From Micrococcales bacterium (GTDB lineage: Bacteria; Actinomycetota; Actinomycetes; Actinomycetales; Dermatophilaceae), in the NCBI GenBank assembly GCA_003157445.1, contig PMJN01000521.1, positions 5,502 through 19,224 of the forward strand: DNA of 13,723 nucleotides, written 5' to 3'. Both the position numbers and the translations under genes were made by a program. The notes below the pieces were generated by a model. It did not search any database. It was not told the DNA's origin and saw nothing but the letters and a program-made list of their open reading frames with translations. Of the stretch, positions 13,692-13,723 are shown piece by piece (the first letter of the stretch is position 1; each line of letters starts with the position of its first letter).

Positions 13692-13723
13692 TGACCTTGC
13701 GTCTGGCGAGTTGCTACCTTAGG

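Noticed and set aside
13711..13723. TTGCTACCTTAGG at the window edge resembles part of the 23S rRNA/I-CeuI site on the other strand
   Set aside because: Only about 11 bases agree and the adjoining sequence is not 23S rRNA, so it is most likely coincidence.

Overview
The window looks like a chromosomal segment of a high-GC actinomycete (Actinomycetota). The evidence is strong G/C in third codon positions, GTG starts, many 1-4 base gene overlaps, a pair of phosphatidylinositol-mannoside/lipomannan-type mannosyltransferases (MgtA-like and PimC-like), and a WHG-type TetR regulator. I see no rRNA, tRNA, CRISPR array, transposase or phage gene.

Layout. (1) Positions 1-3734, plus strand: the distal part of an aromatic meta-cleavage operon, tightly packed. 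It contains the 3' end of a probable acylating acetaldehyde dehydrogenase, 4-hydroxy-2-oxovalerate aldolase, 4-oxalocrotonate decarboxylase, 4-oxalocrotonate tautomerase and 2-hydroxymuconic semialdehyde dehydrogenase. The last three form the oxidative (4-oxalocrotonate) branch, which rejoins the hydrolytic branch at 2-oxopent-4-enoate. The aldolase/dehydrogenase pair then yields pyruvate and acetyl-CoA. The ring-cleavage dioxygenase and the hydratase are not in this window. A 13-bp perfect hairpin follows the operon. (2) 3735-6200: a sparse, decayed stretch. It holds a minus-strand maleylpyruvate-isomerase/DinB-like gene, just upstream of it the last 44 codons of a YceI-like gene, about 700 bp with no convincing gene, and a 55-aa cysteine-rich protein with a strong RBS and a CsoR-family-like operator over its -10. 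(3) 6204-9630, minus strand: mgtA-like, pimC-like, a glycerophosphodiester phosphodiesterase and a small membrane protein. They probably act in envelope glycolipid metabolism. A 19-bp tandem repeat forms the 3' end of the phosphodiesterase gene. (4) 9774-11165: a small plus-strand three-helix-bundle domain protein and a minus-strand DUF6544/DUF6920-like gene. (5) 11223-12883: two convergent broken genes, a CoA-binding-domain gene with two frameshifts and a lost C-terminus, and a Tat-signal nitroreductase gene with two frameshifts and one nonsense codon. (6) 12908-13636: an intact TetR regulator directly upstream of the broken nitroreductase, with a palindrome in the gap between them.

The most useful observations are the gene decay (YceI, CoA-binding and nitroreductase genes, with an assembly-error alternative stated), the frame-altering tandem repeat in the phosphodiesterase gene, the operator/promoter of the zinc-ribbon-like microprotein, and the mannosyltransferase-phosphodiesterase cluster. 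I did not find a clear new multi-gene system. All family assignments come from reading motifs; no database search was run.
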